From the NCBI GenBank assembly GCA_963971425.1, contig OZ020522.1, positions 718,168-782,167 on the forward strand: a stretch of 64,000 nt of DNA, written 5' to 3'. Positions 47,433 through 61,117 of this stretch are shown here, in pieces. Source of the DNA: Bryoerythrophyllum caledonicum. Lineage: Eukaryota; Streptophyta; Bryopsida; Pottiales; Pottiaceae. The position numbers and the translations under genes were made by a program. The notes under the pieces are model-generated. The model saw only the letters and a list, made by a program, of their open reading frames with translations. It ran no database searches and was not told where the DNA came from. The number at the start of each line of letters is the position of its first letter. Position 1 is the stretch's first letter.

Positions 47433-50349
47433 TTATTCACCTTTCTCTTTGGACAAGTGAGACAACAATCTGGTAACTGGCGGTCGATCCAGCAACAATT
47501 TCTTTCCAACGTCAGGTGCAGATTCAAAAGAAAAAGCGGGTCCAAGGAACCAAGCCATAGCAGCTCCTCCAAGCAATCCTCCAACCTACAAAAACATCCC
47601 GGTAACAGTCATGGACAATATAAATATAGCAGGCGCAAATAACTGAAACCACCGCAGATACCCAATCTACAGACGCATTCTGAGGCCGTGTAAAATTGGA
47701 AGAATGGCGCCCCGCAACGAGTCATACCAATTTCCTCATCACTTTACGCGATCTAATTACAAGTCCGTGGGAATTGAAATGGACGGAGGTTCTAGTCAAG
47801 TTAGCAAGTTAGAATGGGGTCACTCATCACTCAATTGACACCCTTAAGAATAGCTGGCATGGACTTATTATGAACTGAAATTGAAATCAATATTCACAGT
47901 ATTGAGTCCTTGATAGATGAACTTACATGGCCCCAATTATCAATCCCACTCGATAGTAAACCAAATCCCTGCGACAAAGAAAATGTATCAACACATAACG
48001 ATGAACAAGGTGATCCGTTTAGCAATTAGACAACTCCCACGAGGAAGTTACTGAACCCTGATTCGATTCTCAGGAAGACAATTCACGTGCTCGTTTTCTG
48101 ACAGGGATTTCGCTTAAAACGTACGATGGAAACTAACGTGTCTTTTCATGGTTACCAAAAAATCACTGTGCTCAATAACAAGGCTTTACCAGATTGATGG
48201 CAATGACACGGCCCACTTGAGCTAGGCTTTGATCGCCACCGATCATGAGAGTCTTATGACGTGCTAGGAATACTGCCAATGCCCCAACCTGACAACAAAC
48301 ATATTTCAACGACAGATTTAGATACCCAGAACATACAGTAAGAGCTCACAATTACGCTCAAAGCAAATGCAGATTAAAGAAAAATCCATAAGGGTTTCCA
48401 CTTTCGAGCAAGGGAGATGCCAACTGTCACAGCATATTTGATACGATACTTACAAGACCGAATATGGCTCCTGATGCACCGACGGAAGGCGCTGTGCAAA
48501 GCGTGTAGCTTAAGCCACTACCTGCCATTCCACCATATGATCAGTAACAAGGTATTAGGGTTTAGGTTTAGGGTTTAGGGTACAAGTGAAGTACATAATG
48601 GCATACATGTAAGCTAAAGCAACATTTCTTATATAAAGAGTCGATGTGATGGATAAGTACTTGCAAGAGCTGAGATAGAGTAGACGGCAAGGAAGCGTTT
48701 TCCTCCACCCAGAGACTCGATTGTCGGACCTACAGAATTTAGCGAATAAGAATTCACCTGCACGACAAAAACACCCGAAGCCAAGGCGCTAAGAATTGTA
48801 TTTACAGAGGGATAATGTATGGTGCACAAAATGCCAACATGGAATTCCCCAGGAAAAATCAAAAACATATCAACCTTAACACACAAAACGCTTTTTGATC
48901 ACTCTGAAGAAATGAAGGAATTGTGAACAAATGGTCTAAGAGTGAATACCAGAAGATGGATGATGTTGGCGTGAAGCAACGATGGCGTGACAAGCCTCCA
49001 CCATTGACCTTTATCTATCAAGCTGTTTACCTGAATTGGACACAGAAGGTAGAAGTTGACGAAACCCTAAAAACACACTTGATTTTTTTGAAATAGTTCT
49101 GTTTTCACAACACTAGTTTACTCCGTTAAGCAAGACCAGAAACACACGACGATCACCTTAGCTCCTAGTACAAGTAGTTGGCCTTGAGACGCTATTTGAG
49201 CCCCGAATACTCTGCAAGCCACGCTTGCGAATCAGTACTCAATAGCAAAGCATTGTCAAAGCTGGCTAGACCTAGGGTAAGTATCTTCTATCAATCAAAT
49301 CACTTACAAAAGATTCACACCGAGAATGATATTCGTCCACATGCGGCTTCCAGAGCCAATCCCGTGGCCTGTCGCCCTATTGCCACCGGAAGAAGATGAT
49401 CCGTCTTCACCTCCAGTGGATGTTGCCGTCGTTACAACATTACTCCTGCGCCTACTTATCCTCTGCCCTTCTACGAACCTGAGAATCGAATTCCATGGAG
49501 CATAGAGCGAAATGCCTGCCCCGAGTACCTCTGCACCAGCCTTGCTCAGAACATGGCAACCCTGATTCAGTTCTAGACCAATCATTCCCTTCACCTGCTG
49601 CCGCTGCGGACTCCGGCTGCTTACATGCTCCTGCAAACCAGTCCTTCAGTCACCCTTTCCTGAAGGATAGTCTCCAATTTCTATTTCGTCGAAACTAGTG
49701 CCCGAATCCAAATCATCGCGAGAAGACGTAGTCTACTTATAACCGAGTAAATAAAACACAAAACGCGGGAAAATTTCCTACCAAAGCAACTCCCAAACAA
49801 GAGCTAGGGCTAAAACAAAGTACACAAATGGATTCCAAACTCATAATGGGCCATCCGCGCTGAGTGTTCCCATACCGTCAAACAATTCCCGGATTAATTG
49901 AAGCAAAATACGATTTCCAAAATTAGAACAACTGAACCGCTAAAGTCAGAGGGAAATCATCAAGAGCACCAAGTGAGAGAAAATAAAACATGAAAAATCT
50001 CCTGCCAAACCGATTCTCGACACATCTCGACAAGTGCTAGGGCTGTAACACAGCAAAAGAATAGGATTCTAAACTCGGAACAAGCCATCCGCGCTGAAAC
50101 TCCCAACTACATAAAGCGCGAACTCCAAAAGGCCATATCAGAACGCACCTGGAATTGGTCAATGAAGCGCGACGAGAGCGACGCCCAGTGGTGGTGGAGC
50201 TGCAAGGCGCCCGCCATGAGGAACCCGGAGCTGGACGCCGACAGCACCATGGCGCCCGGAGCCGGAACGAAGACGCGCCGAAGCCCCTGCCCCTGCCCGC
50301 CGAAGCCTCCCATCGCTGCCATCCACGCGGACGACGACGACGACGCCAT
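47433..50349 (-). CDS. RBL10: Chloroplast rhomboid-like intramembrane serine protease, RBL10 type
   Basis: Nine exons on the minus strand were assembled by splice sites and frame: 50,349-50,149; 49,630-49,308; 49,211-49,157; 49,030-48,950; 48,757-48,661; 48,521-48,454; 48,288-48,190; 47,968-47,927; 47,585-47,433. They encode about 372 residues. The N-terminal 170 residues are Ser/Gly/Arg-rich and transit-peptide-like. The rhomboid core follows: [71 protein letters not shown] with the catalytic Ser (about 269), and GIDNWGH with the catalytic His (about 322), then [16 protein letters not shown]. Both catalytic residues are present, so it should be active. RBL10 sits in the chloroplast inner envelope and affects lipid metabolism; the assignment rests on the [21 protein letters not shown] and WFLGP blocks. 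Intron 5 holds a telomere-like repeat. Confidence 0.92.
48555..48580. repeat. Short interstitial telomere-like repeat in a rhomboid intron
   Basis: TTAGGGTTTAGGTTTAGGG followed by TTTAGGG: about 3.5 units of the plant telomere motif, one of them a base short, inside intron 5 of the rhomboid gene. Confidence 0.85.
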
Positions 50350-51447
50350 AGCTCCACAATTCAGGGCAACAACAATCGCTCGTCCAGCAAACACAGCCCG
50401 CAGCCTTCACAGGTTTACAACGAAGTTGTTCTCATAACAGGAACGCCTCAATATGATCCGGGCATTAGAACAATATCAGTAGGGTATTGGCACAGCAGAA
50501 AGAGGTAATATGATAGTATCAACACAGTATCTCCTAGGTATCAGTCGAGGAGGGTATAGTGTACACTGTCATAGATTCACAGGTTGACGAGGAAGTTGAA
50601 TTCTTGTCCATTCTTACTCCGCCTCAGTATCATCCGGGTATTCAACAAGTATCAACAGGATATTAGAATCTTATTAAAGGGTATTAATCTAGTATGAGCA
50701 GGGTATAAGAGCAGTTTCAGCGGAGTCTTCCCCAGATGTGATATCAAAGAGGATGATCATTGTTGGACATCGAGAGTAAGAACTTTTAGCATTTATAAAT
50801 CATAAACTGTGGCTACACAAAAGATAAATTTTAGTGTACAGTACTCTCACAAGCTCACGATGGATGACCCTGTGCATCCCTCACATATTTCATCCAAATT
50901 ATATTACTTTCAACCCATACATGGATGAAAATATATGTGCGTCTGTAGTTTCATCCGACGTGCAGGGGATACTTGGGAGATTCCGTCAGAGTGACTTCAG
51001 TCTGTTTCTGTGTGTGTTTGTGGAGTGGATGCAGCGGAATGCGGTGCTGCTGCTGCTGCTTCTTTTACGGAGGAGTCGGCGTCGTTGCTGCTCGGGAGGG
51101 AGGACTTGGCGCTCGTTGTTGTGTGAAAGGCGAGGGAAGTGGTGAGGTTTAAGGTGAGGTTTAAGCTTGAGGCTTCGTGTCCGATCATGTTTCTCTTCCA
51201 GGTCCCGATCTTGGAATCCAGATGCGTTTTCGTACTTTCACTGGCATCGCCGTAGCTCCGATCGTGCCTTTTGCCTCTTGCATTGCGCGTGGTGAGGATT
51301 TAGGGTTTTTCGCGCTCTTAGGGTTTTAGGATGTGTTTCCTGGTGTTTTTTTGATGGATTTTTTTTTACCATGTCCGTGTCCGTAGACGCAAGCTTCTCC
51401 TACTCGCCACTATCTGCATTTGGCCCCCCGCTCTCTTGGCGGGCGGA
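50350..51447. promoter_or_regulatory. Divergent promoter region of the rhomboid and NOMO genes
   Basis: About 1.1 kb between two start codons. TTAGGGTTTT telo-box-like motifs at 51,298-51,330 lie near the NOMO start and probably fall in its 5' UTR. A CTG run (about 51,044-51,061) and a duplicated AAGGTGAGGTTTAAG-type motif (51,150-51,170) are seen. No other gene can be supported. Confidence 0.5.
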
Positions 51448-54400
51448 ATGGGGGCCATGGCGCGGCCGCTGATGCTCCTAGGGTTCTTCGTATCGCTCGT
51501 GCAAGTGGCTTCTGCGGATTCTATTCTAGGATGCGGTGGATTCGTTGAGGTGATCCCTTCCACTCTGCACACTCCCTGTTTTTGACTACTTCGATCGCGG
51601 AGAGGATGATCGTACTTTTTTGTTTTTTACTCATTTTTTATTGAGATTTTTTTACGGGGCTCTGCAGCTATGTCTAGTATGCTCGAGGATTTTGGTTCGG
51701 ACCAAAAGTTGATCGTATAGCACATGTTGAGGTTCAGCCATCTCACAAAATGTATGATCGCAGGCTGGCGCAGCTCTGGCCAAATTGAGGAAGACATCCG
51801 CCCCTAAGCTCGATTATTCTCATATTACGGTGAGTTCTTATCTCGGTTGGTTTGGAAGGCATGGTTATTTGAATTCTGTTTTTGCGGAGTTTCGTAATTT
51901 CTCTGCTTCTTACAGGGCTTTCAAATTTGCTGACCTGTTTGCAGGTAGAGCTCCGAACCGTCGACGGTCTGGTGAAAGATAGCACTCAGTGCGCTCCTAA
52001 TGGATACTACTTTGTGCCCGTCTACGACAAGGTATTGTTGTGTTGTAGCGTCTTTTTTTCCGTATCGTGCTATGCAATTACAATGACTTATATTTTGGGA
52101 GCGAACCACGATTTTTGCAGGGCACTCTTTCCGTCCATATTCGGGGTCCAGAAGGGTGGTCTTTCGAACCTTCTCAGGTGTGGTGGTCATTAACACGCTT
52201 GTGTGTGTAGAGGCACTGGCCGTAGCAAGCTGTGTGTGCTACTTCTTGTGTTGTATAGGTGGTGGACGCGAAAGGGCTCGTCCTTTTAACTGTTTCAACA
52301 TATACTACTACTTTTGGAAACTAGGTTTATGTGACGGCCCATGAGATTGATTCGCGGCATGTTAATGCAATCTGCAGGTGACAGTGACAGTTGATGGGAA
52401 AGGTTGCAATGGCAATGAAGATATCAATTTCCGTTACACTGGGTTGGTGTTCTAATCTCTTCCCTCCAAGCTTGTTTTTTTGTTTGTTTGGTTATAACAA
52501 ACTAGTTATCCGCATTGGTAGAACTGCTTTTGGGATCCTTTTGTCGTGAAAATTTCATTATTCTTTTGCCTGGACTTCGAATGTCAACCAGGAACTGAGT
52601 CTTGGTGTTGGACATGATGTAGTTTCACTTTATCGGGAAAGGTTCTTGGTGGAGTTGGAGGGCCAAGTTGTGCTGGACAGGAAGAAGGACCTGCAGGCGT
52701 GAAGTTAACCCTGTCTCCTATCGAAGGTGGCGAACCAGTTGCGTCGGTATTGACAGGCGCAGGTGGCACCTATAAGTTTGAGAATCTCCTGACAGGTAAT
52801 GGTTTTGCTCCAATATCTCTTTTGGATCTGTTCACGTTATTCTTTTGTGATTCACAGCGTTCTATCTGTTTAGTTCCTCAGTGCCACATCTACATGTTGG
52901 AGTAGGTTTTTCTCACAGGGTGCTATCGTCTGGTTGGTGGCAGGGAGATACAAGATAGAGGCTTCTCATCCAGACTTAAAAGTTGAAGCAAAGGGCTCCC
53001 AGGAGGTGCGTGCACTAATGTGTTCTCCTGATTTATATCTGCTACAGCGTACTTATAGAGAAAGGAGTCGTCAGCGTAGGGCACTTGCTTTATTAATCAG
53101 AACGAATTCTACTATCACAGCAGATAGCATAGGTCACCTGAAGGTCCACCTATGCAGTTGTCGTTAAGGGAAATGAGGGTGACATGGCCTACCAAATTGC
53201 GAATTGAGAGGGAAGCCTTAACAACCTTTTGAAGTTGGGAGAACATGTTCTACTACAATTCGGAACCGTCTCTGAAGCATTTAGGGCTTGTGAGCATTTG
53301 CTGATAAAGCAAGTGAGTTATTTTGGTGGTATTTAATAGTTTGTCACTGCACAGGTTGAGTTGGAGTGGGGAAATGGAAAAGTGAACGACATATTTTTTG
53401 TTTCTGGATATCATCTGGAAGGGTCTGTTGAATCTCAGGTATTTAAAAGTTCTTTTCGGTTATCTTTATTTTAACTAGTTTGATATCCTTGTTTCCACGA
53501 ATCGTCACTCACATGCTTTTAGTTTCAGTTTAGTTTGGTTTGTATGCCAGATATTGAGCAATGCCTGGGCGTACCATATACTTGATTTGAATTATACTTG
53601 TGGATTTTAGAACCAGGGGAGACAAAGATGAGAGATTGCGAGTATATCCTTGACTCGATCTTGTAGGGCCTGCTTCTTGAGGCTGGCTTTTAATTACCAA
53701 TACCAGTATTGTGCTTTAGCATAATATTAAGTTTTGAAAAATGTACATCTCAATTCTCATTGGCTGCTTCATGCAGTGGAGTGCATCCCTTCTCGATTTG
53801 ATTATTTACTTGGTGATAATATTTTCTAATTGCAGGGCAATCCCGTGCTTGGGGTTCAAGTGTATCTCTATTCTGATGATGTTAGCGAAATGATTTGTCC
53901 ACAAGGGGCTGGCAGTGCCACTCCTTTATCCAAACCTGCTTTGTGCCATGCCATTTCAAATGCCGAGGGGAGATTTGTCTTTTCTGGAGTTCCATGTGGT
54001 ATATACCTCTGGCCTATCTTTTACTGGTGTTCAAATCCACATCATAAATTTAAGCATTTTGTATTTAGTTTCATATAAACTAGAGGTTTTGCTGCTCTTG
54101 CAAATCTGTCTGCTCCCTGCTTTGCAAACACATGATTTTCGACTTACGGGACTATGGTTTTGGCGATCTTAATTTTGTTGCTGTTTCTTTTTTCCAGGGA
54201 TGTTTACTTTGGTGCCTTATTACCGAGGGGAGAACACCTTATTTGACGTTTCACCTTCGTCTGTGGATGTCACTGTTGGACATGATTCTGTCAAGATATT
54301 GAAGCCCTTCCAGGTATTTTCTCAAATATCAAGGTAGAATGTTGGTTTCTTGTCTCAATTGTGGAGTTGCTACTAAACTCATTGACAGATCTGGTGAATG

Positions 54401-57400
54401 TTGATGTTAGGAGTTATCTAGTCAAAAGTTTGTAGCTTCGTCATTTTTTCTTGTTTTTTTTATGTATTATCAATTATAAAAGAATCTGGGTTTTGAGGTG
54501 ATTTGTTTGACAGGTGACAGGTTTTTCTGTTGGGGGTCGTGTTGTTGATACTGAAGGCGCTGGTGTCGAAGGTGTGAAAATTGAGATTGACGACTCAGAG
54601 CGTGCAACGACAGACGGTGATGGCTATTATAAGCTTGACCAGGTATCTGATCTGAATTTAATCCCTTAATGTGTTGTGTCATTGTGAAATTCATTGTCCG
54701 ACATATCGTTGGCGTTGATAGCTGCTGTTAATGCCACCACATGTCTGTACAATGTGAATTGGAGCGAGTGTGAATCTTCAGAGACTGAGGTGCAATCAAT
54801 AATGGAAGTTATTCGGAACCATTGTAGGTGACCTTGACACATTATACAATACAAGCGAGAAAAGAGAACTACAAGTTCAGTTCATTACAGAATTTTCAGG
54901 TGGGTTTGCGATTTCTCAAGGATTTAGTATTTAGATGCTTATTTTAGATTGTATTTTGCCTATAGAGTCCTACATGTGTATATCGGAGGATTGTAGGAAA
55001 ACCTTTTTTAAAATAGTTTTATATGGCTATTTCTTTCCTTCTCTTCACAGTAGGTACTTAAGCATCAAATGACGTCAATAATTGACAGAACTTTTGATCC
55101 TGTAGTACTTAAACTAGTCCGTTCCAAAATAACATCTACATCTTTAGGTTCATAGCATGCTTGAGTATTTTTAGGAGTTTTTGGATTCCCAATTTATTTT
55201 TTGGCTCTATCAATGCTTGCATAATTTCAGGTTCTTCCAAATATGGCATCCATCCCAGAGATAAAAGCAACTCATTATCGAGTTTGTGGATCAGTTCATG
55301 CTGTTAATCCGGTTCATGCCCGCCAGGTGAGTTCAGAAATTGGGTCTGAATTATGCGTATATACTTGACGAGCCTTGCTTTGATAATCTACTTGTAATCG
55401 AAGGGTACTTTCTTGCAGCCAATTCCTAGAGAAGCATGTTTATATTGGCATAATCTCTAGATGCACCTTGTTATTATGTGTTGTCGGTTTTGGTGGCTTC
55501 ATAAATGTCCGCGCTGGTTCACTACTGTTTTTCATGTCTTCTCATATTTTTTCTTGTTTTGCATTGATTTGCTGCAACAAACTTCACTTGCTGCAGAACT
55601 ATGACTATTTCTTACCATGTTCTACAAAATGCTCACTATTATTTTGTCCCTTCACTCCTGTTTCTTACTTTTGCAGCGTCAAGTTGCCCTTACCCATGGG
55701 CCAGATAGTGTGAAGCCTCAAACCACACGTACGGACGATTCTGGTTCTTTTTGCTTTGAGGTAATCTGCAATTCTTTATGCTTAATTAATTCAATTCTGA
55801 GTCATATCATCTTGCCAAAGGATTTGTTATGTTGCACTTCCAACTGCTTCTCTCTCTGCATGACCTTTCTCCTGTACAGGTATATCTGACCAATCATAGC
55901 AAGCCTTATCATTTCGCATGCTTTTTACTCGACAGGTGCAATCCGGAGATTACAGGATTTCGCCTGTTACTACCGCTGCTGAGAATGCATCCGGGCTGAT
56001 TTTCTCTCCCTTGCACATGGATGTGACTGTCACGAAACCCGTTCTTGACGCTATTTTCACTCAGGTATCAGACTTCTTGTAATTCCTTTTGAATAGGCTG
56101 CTAGGCAGCTTTATCGCTTCTTCTTTTTCCCCGTCACCAAGATCTCGCAAACTGATTTGTCGAGGCCTGAGCTGGGAGTAAGGGTATCACTGACATTGCA
56201 AATATGTAGAAGGAATATTTAGTTACTCGGCCTCCAATTCAGATGTCATTAGCTGTCTAATATTCTTGAGTTTGAGGATGTTCTTGAATTTGTATTGGCA
56301 CAAGCTAGGTACACACTGGCCCACATTGTATCTGTTATCATTGTTGGAATGTGGCATAAAAACAGCTAACAAATTGACAGACGGTGAAGATTAGGATCTT
56401 GACGTCTTTAATTTTTATACTGCTGACTCATTGTATATCTTACCTGCAGGCTCAAGTGAGCATTTCAGGTGTGGTTGGATGTAAGGAGGCTTGCTCTTCC
56501 CTTGTGAAAATTACTCTTTCCTCTGTCGGGTCTTCAGACCAGCAAGCGACTTTGAAACAAGAGATGACTTTGTCCAGCAACAAGTTTACTTTTGAGAATG
56601 TCCTTCCTGGAAAATATAAGCTCGAGGTAAAGTTGAAGGCTTTATTCGGTAGTCTATTGTCAGCTTTCTCTTTCAATGCCATATTTATATATATTTATTC
56701 CAAATTCCACTAGAATATTTGAAATCGGACAGAGCAACAAGAACTCTCTGTCTGGTCATATTCTGATGGGATTTTTCAAATTTGGTCTGTTTCCAGATTC
56801 AACACAAGCCTGCGAAAGACAGTGATAAGGACGATGATTGGTGTTGGATGGAGAAAACCTTGGATGTTGCTGTTGGAACTGAGGATATTAAGGGACTTAA
56901 ATTTGTTCAGAAGGGATTCTGGATGCGTGTCAAGTCGACACATGCAGTCAGTGCCTTCATATTACACCCTCAGAACGAGGGCACTAATGTGGATCTTAGG
57001 GTTCGTTAACCCCACACCTAGTCTTGTATTGCATACATCGTCTCGTTCTCCTTCAAGATTAGGAGTTTTTTAATTCTATAGCACCTGTGTATATTTTAGA
57101 TATTGCGCTCTGTAATTGCGACACCCAGCTGAACAGAATTAGAGGCGTCTATTTGTTTCTGTTCGCAATAGATTTTGGCTGGGCTCTCCGCAATGTGAAT
57201 CACAATGTTTTCAGCTGGCTTATGCTCCTGGGCTTGAATGGTTGACAGAAAGGACGGCAGCAGATTTGCCTTGAGACACCTGGTGTTCACGAGCTCCATT
57301 TCACGGATCCTTACGTTTTCTTTGGAGCTCATGCCTTCTACTTCGATACTGCAAATCCATCGGTAAGTGTGCCTTCCAGAAATTCATCTGTATGTGTTTG

Positions 57401-60400
57401 ACCTTCATATAGGTTCATCTGTTCTATGTATGTTGCAGAAAGAAACCAGAAAATGCCTTTTTAATGGACATGTTTATGCACAGGAAATTTGAATCAAAAG
57501 ATTTAAACCTTCGGCTGATTTTTTATTTTATTTTATTTTAAATGGTTGGTTATTTGATCTCGTAAAAATAAGATTTAAACAGATCAGAATATAACTTTTA
57601 CTCCTCTGCTGTCATTTTTGCTTCTTGCTTCAATTTATAGCTCTTTTTCTTCGTTCATATCTTCTCTGAGGTCTTAAAGTGTCAGTGGCTGCAAGCATTG
57701 CCAGCTGGTTGAAACGACTAGGATATTGACAATCTGAAGTCTAACTGGCATGTATTGTACCATTGTGACTTGCAGACTTTGAATTTGGTTGGTCAAAAAT
57801 ACTTGCTGACAGGCGCGGTCCATATTGATTCTGCCCTGCATGCCAACGCTCACTTATTAGTTGACTCTTTGATCATCCAAGTTCAAAGCTCTGATGGCCG
57901 AGTGCTGGATCTGGACAATCCTCCCCGTCTCATTTCAGAACCCGATGATGTCAGCTCTTATGCGGTGTATGAGTACTCTCATTGGGCGGAGTTGGGGGAG
58001 CAACTTACGTTTTCTGCACAACATGCAAGGTGTGATTAGTCCGTCTTATTTCTGTTCGACAATTCTTCATGAATAAGACAAGAGAGTCTCTTTTTCAGCC
58101 TGGGCTCACTGTTAAGGTTTGTTTAGTGTATATTAGTTTATACTAACAGGTTGATTTTTCTTGTCGTGGTGCCAGACAGGAGGGCTCATCGTCACAGATA
58201 CTATTCTACCCTAGAGAGTATCACGTAAGCATATTTATATTTATAATTGTTGTGTTTTTTCATTTTTCACTTTGGTTAGCTTTTCCCTGGTATGTTTATT
58301 TCATTTTTGTCTGTACTGATGCTTTCTAGGGTGTTCCAGGTTCATGTTACCACAGATCAGAAGCAGCCGCATATTCCCGCCTTTCAGGGACGCCCTGGAA
58401 TGTATATTGAGGGCAACGTAGTTCCGGCTCTAGATGGTGTTCAAATCACTGTTATTGCTGAAAAGGACAGTCCAGCTGGAGGATTGAAAGCAGGAGAAAT
58501 CGCAGTATCTACTGCCACTGGTTCTGATGGAAAATTTGTGGCAGGCCCTCTTTATGACGACACCACGTATTTCTCGCAGGCTGCTTTGGTATGCCCTGCC
58601 TTGGCATGTTTTTGGGCATTTCATCGTTTTTTTGGATTGGATTATTTTTCTAACGACACGATAGTTATGCGCTTATGTGTTTTAACAACTTCAGCAAATG
58701 CCTCGAGTCTACTTTTAAACGACCTTAATGTACTTGCAGGCTGGCTTTCACTTGAAGTCGCTTGGGGACAACTCTTTCTCTTGCCAAAAACTAGGCCAGC
58801 TCGTTGTGAAAATTAACCCAGGCGAGGGTGCCGAAGAAGTTCTTCCATCTGCTTTACTCTCGCTGAGTGGGGATAATGGATATCGCAAAAATGCGGCAAC
58901 CATTCCCGGAGATGCATACGCATTCACAAATCTTTTTCCTGGGAGTTTTTACCTCCGCCCTTTGCTGAAGGTATTATTGTCAAATCCAGTTTTGACTGGC
59001 TTTTGTTATTCCTGCTTTACAGCATATATCTTATGACAATCACAACCAATTGATTGAAAAAGGTGAATATATTTGTCAGTATTATATCTGGAAGTGTCAG
59101 AAGAGGACGTAGAAGCTCCCTGGGTTCTACAAATGTTCCATGATTTCCGCGCCTATTGATAAAAAGTAAATTGGTTGGGATTGGGCCAGCAGTGTTGTTG
59201 GCGTTTGATAACTTGGATGGTGGTAGTTCTGTACACAACCACAGGTCCTTAGTTCTACGATTTGATTCTTGTCGTACAATAGTGTAATTTTGAAGTTTAT
59301 TGAGAAACGTTCTCTTGTTTTCAACAACGCAGGAATACAGCTTCGCACCATCAGCGGAAGCTATTGAACTGGGCTCCGGAGAGACCAAGGAGATCTCGTT
59401 TATTGCTCGGCGCATTGCTTATAGGTTCTGATTTACATCCCACTTTTTGGTAGTGGTTTTGAATTGTGGTGTTGGCTTTTTGGCGTTTGATACTTGTTCT
59501 GAGGTCTTATATCTTCTGTCTGCAGTGTGTTTGGAACAGTTACTTCACTGTCAGGAAAGCCAGAGGAAGGCATTACCTTGGAAGCACGGTCTGAATCTCG
59601 TGGATATTATGAAGAAACAATCACGGATTCCGAGGGCAAGTACCGACTCCGTGGCCTTCTTCCCAATACTAAATATACCGTCAGAGCTGTTCTGAAGACG
59701 GATAAACCAGGTCTTCAGAGGATTGAGCGCTCTTCTCCAAGCTCTATCCCTGTGCAGGTAAGCGTGTCTTTAGTGATGTGTGTACCAATTGGATACGTGC
59801 TTGGGCGGTGGACACCACAATTCGCGACGAACAATTTTCTCAATGTCTTATCGAGATGTGATCATATTTGAAGCACCTTTTCTATTATGAACTCCTTTTA
59901 TCTTGTCTGGTTTTACTGCCTGGAATAGCTTGCTGCTTTTGTGTAAAGATTTATTGAGTTGTGGTTCTTGTGGGATTGTTTGCAGGTGACTTCTAGCGAT
60001 AGTAAGGGTGTAGATTTCGTTGTGTTTGAGGAGTTGCCAACCACGATAGTGACGGGTGTGGTTGAAGGCGCACAGCTGGAGAGGTGGCAACCAAATCTGA
60101 GGGTGGAGTTTTCACCAATCTCTGAGCCAAGCAGAGTAGAACGAATTATCAGTTTGCCTCTGTCCTATTTCTTTGAAGTACAAGGCCTTCCAAGAGGAAA
60201 ATACGTAGCTCGGGTCCTCTTTGATCGTAATGAGCGATCGCACAAGTTTGTGTCTGATACTATTGAAGTAGATTTGGAAACGCGAAGTGCAGCCCATGTG
60301 GGGCCTATACATTTTACTGCAGAAGAACAGCTTCACAAACAGGTGCATATATTTGATTCTGGTTTTTAACAACACGTATCCTTGATGTTTTGATAATTTT

Positions 60401-61117
60401 CTGCATGTTTGTTGCAAATTTGAATGAAATTTTGTGCTGAATTTGCTACATTACATCTAATCATGGAACAACCCCTTGTTTCAGGAGTTAACACCTGCGC
60501 CTGTTGTGCCGGTCGTAGTCGGAGTGGCAGTGATTGCCCTCTTTGCAAGCATGCCGAGGTACTTCCGATCATCCCTTTCCACTTTTCATGATAGAAATTT
60601 CTACGCTGTTGGCGGTTCGAATCTGTTGTATTGTTTAGGTCTTTTATGGTTGCTTGACACAATCGAGTCAGTGGGAATGCATGAATGGTTGGTATTGATA
60701 GATCACAGGACTTCTTTTCAGCTCACCATGGTCTAGGTTCCTCCATATATTATGGATCTGCAATTACTGTAGAAACTGGCGGTGCATTTGTGCGAACATA
60801 TCATATTTTAGAGCTCACTTATTACTGAAATCCTTTTTCTCAATAGCACTTTTGAGCGCATGTGATCTTAAATAGTTTCTGTTTTAACTTCTAAATCAGT
60901 CTGGAATTTAGACTCCAGGTTTAGGATTTCCAGTATCTTTAAGAGCGGTTCTCGAAACCATATTCCTAGCACTATTGTTGAGCTTTAAAATTTTCTTTGC
61001 AGGTTGAAAGATGGATACCAGTGGGCAGTGAGCGGCGCGTCTGGCGCCGGCAACAGCGCTGTGAAGAAAGAGGCACCGATTCGCAAGCCCATCACGCGGC
61101 CGCGCAGAACTTTTTAA
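51448..61117 (+). CDS. NOMO: NOMO homologue (Nodal modulator), ER membrane multi-domain protein
   Basis: About 27 exons give roughly 1,210 residues. First exons: 51,448-51,549, 51,764-51,829, 51,945-52,031, 52,121-52,177, 52,378-52,442, 52,623-52,795, 52,944-53,005, 53,356-53,438, 53,836-53,998, 54,198-54,313, 54,514-54,642. Middle: 54,828-54,899, 55,231-55,326, 55,677-55,760, 55,936-56,064, 56,450-56,626, 56,797-57,000, 57,249-57,362. Last: 57,776-58,029, 58,176-58,224, 58,340-58,588, 58,740-58,970, 59,333-59,424, 59,526-59,757, 59,986-60,342, 60,485-60,558, 61,003-61,117. There is a signal peptide (MLLGFFVSLVQVASA) and then DSILGCGGFVEA, VELRTVDGLVKDSTQCAPNG and a chain of transthyretin/CNA-B-like beta modules with repeated G-x-Y-x-[FL] edges (GTYKFENL, GYYKLDQV, GKYRLRGL). 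A C-terminal membrane helix (VVPVVVGVAVIALF) and a basic tail end it. In animals NOMO joins nicalin and TMEM147 at the ER translocon; the plant role is inferred. Confidence 0.95.

Noticed and set aside
50834-51145. 103-codon ORF in the rhomboid/NOMO intergenic region
   Set aside because: Composition is not protein-like, it lacks homologous features, and it overlaps the probable promoter and leader.
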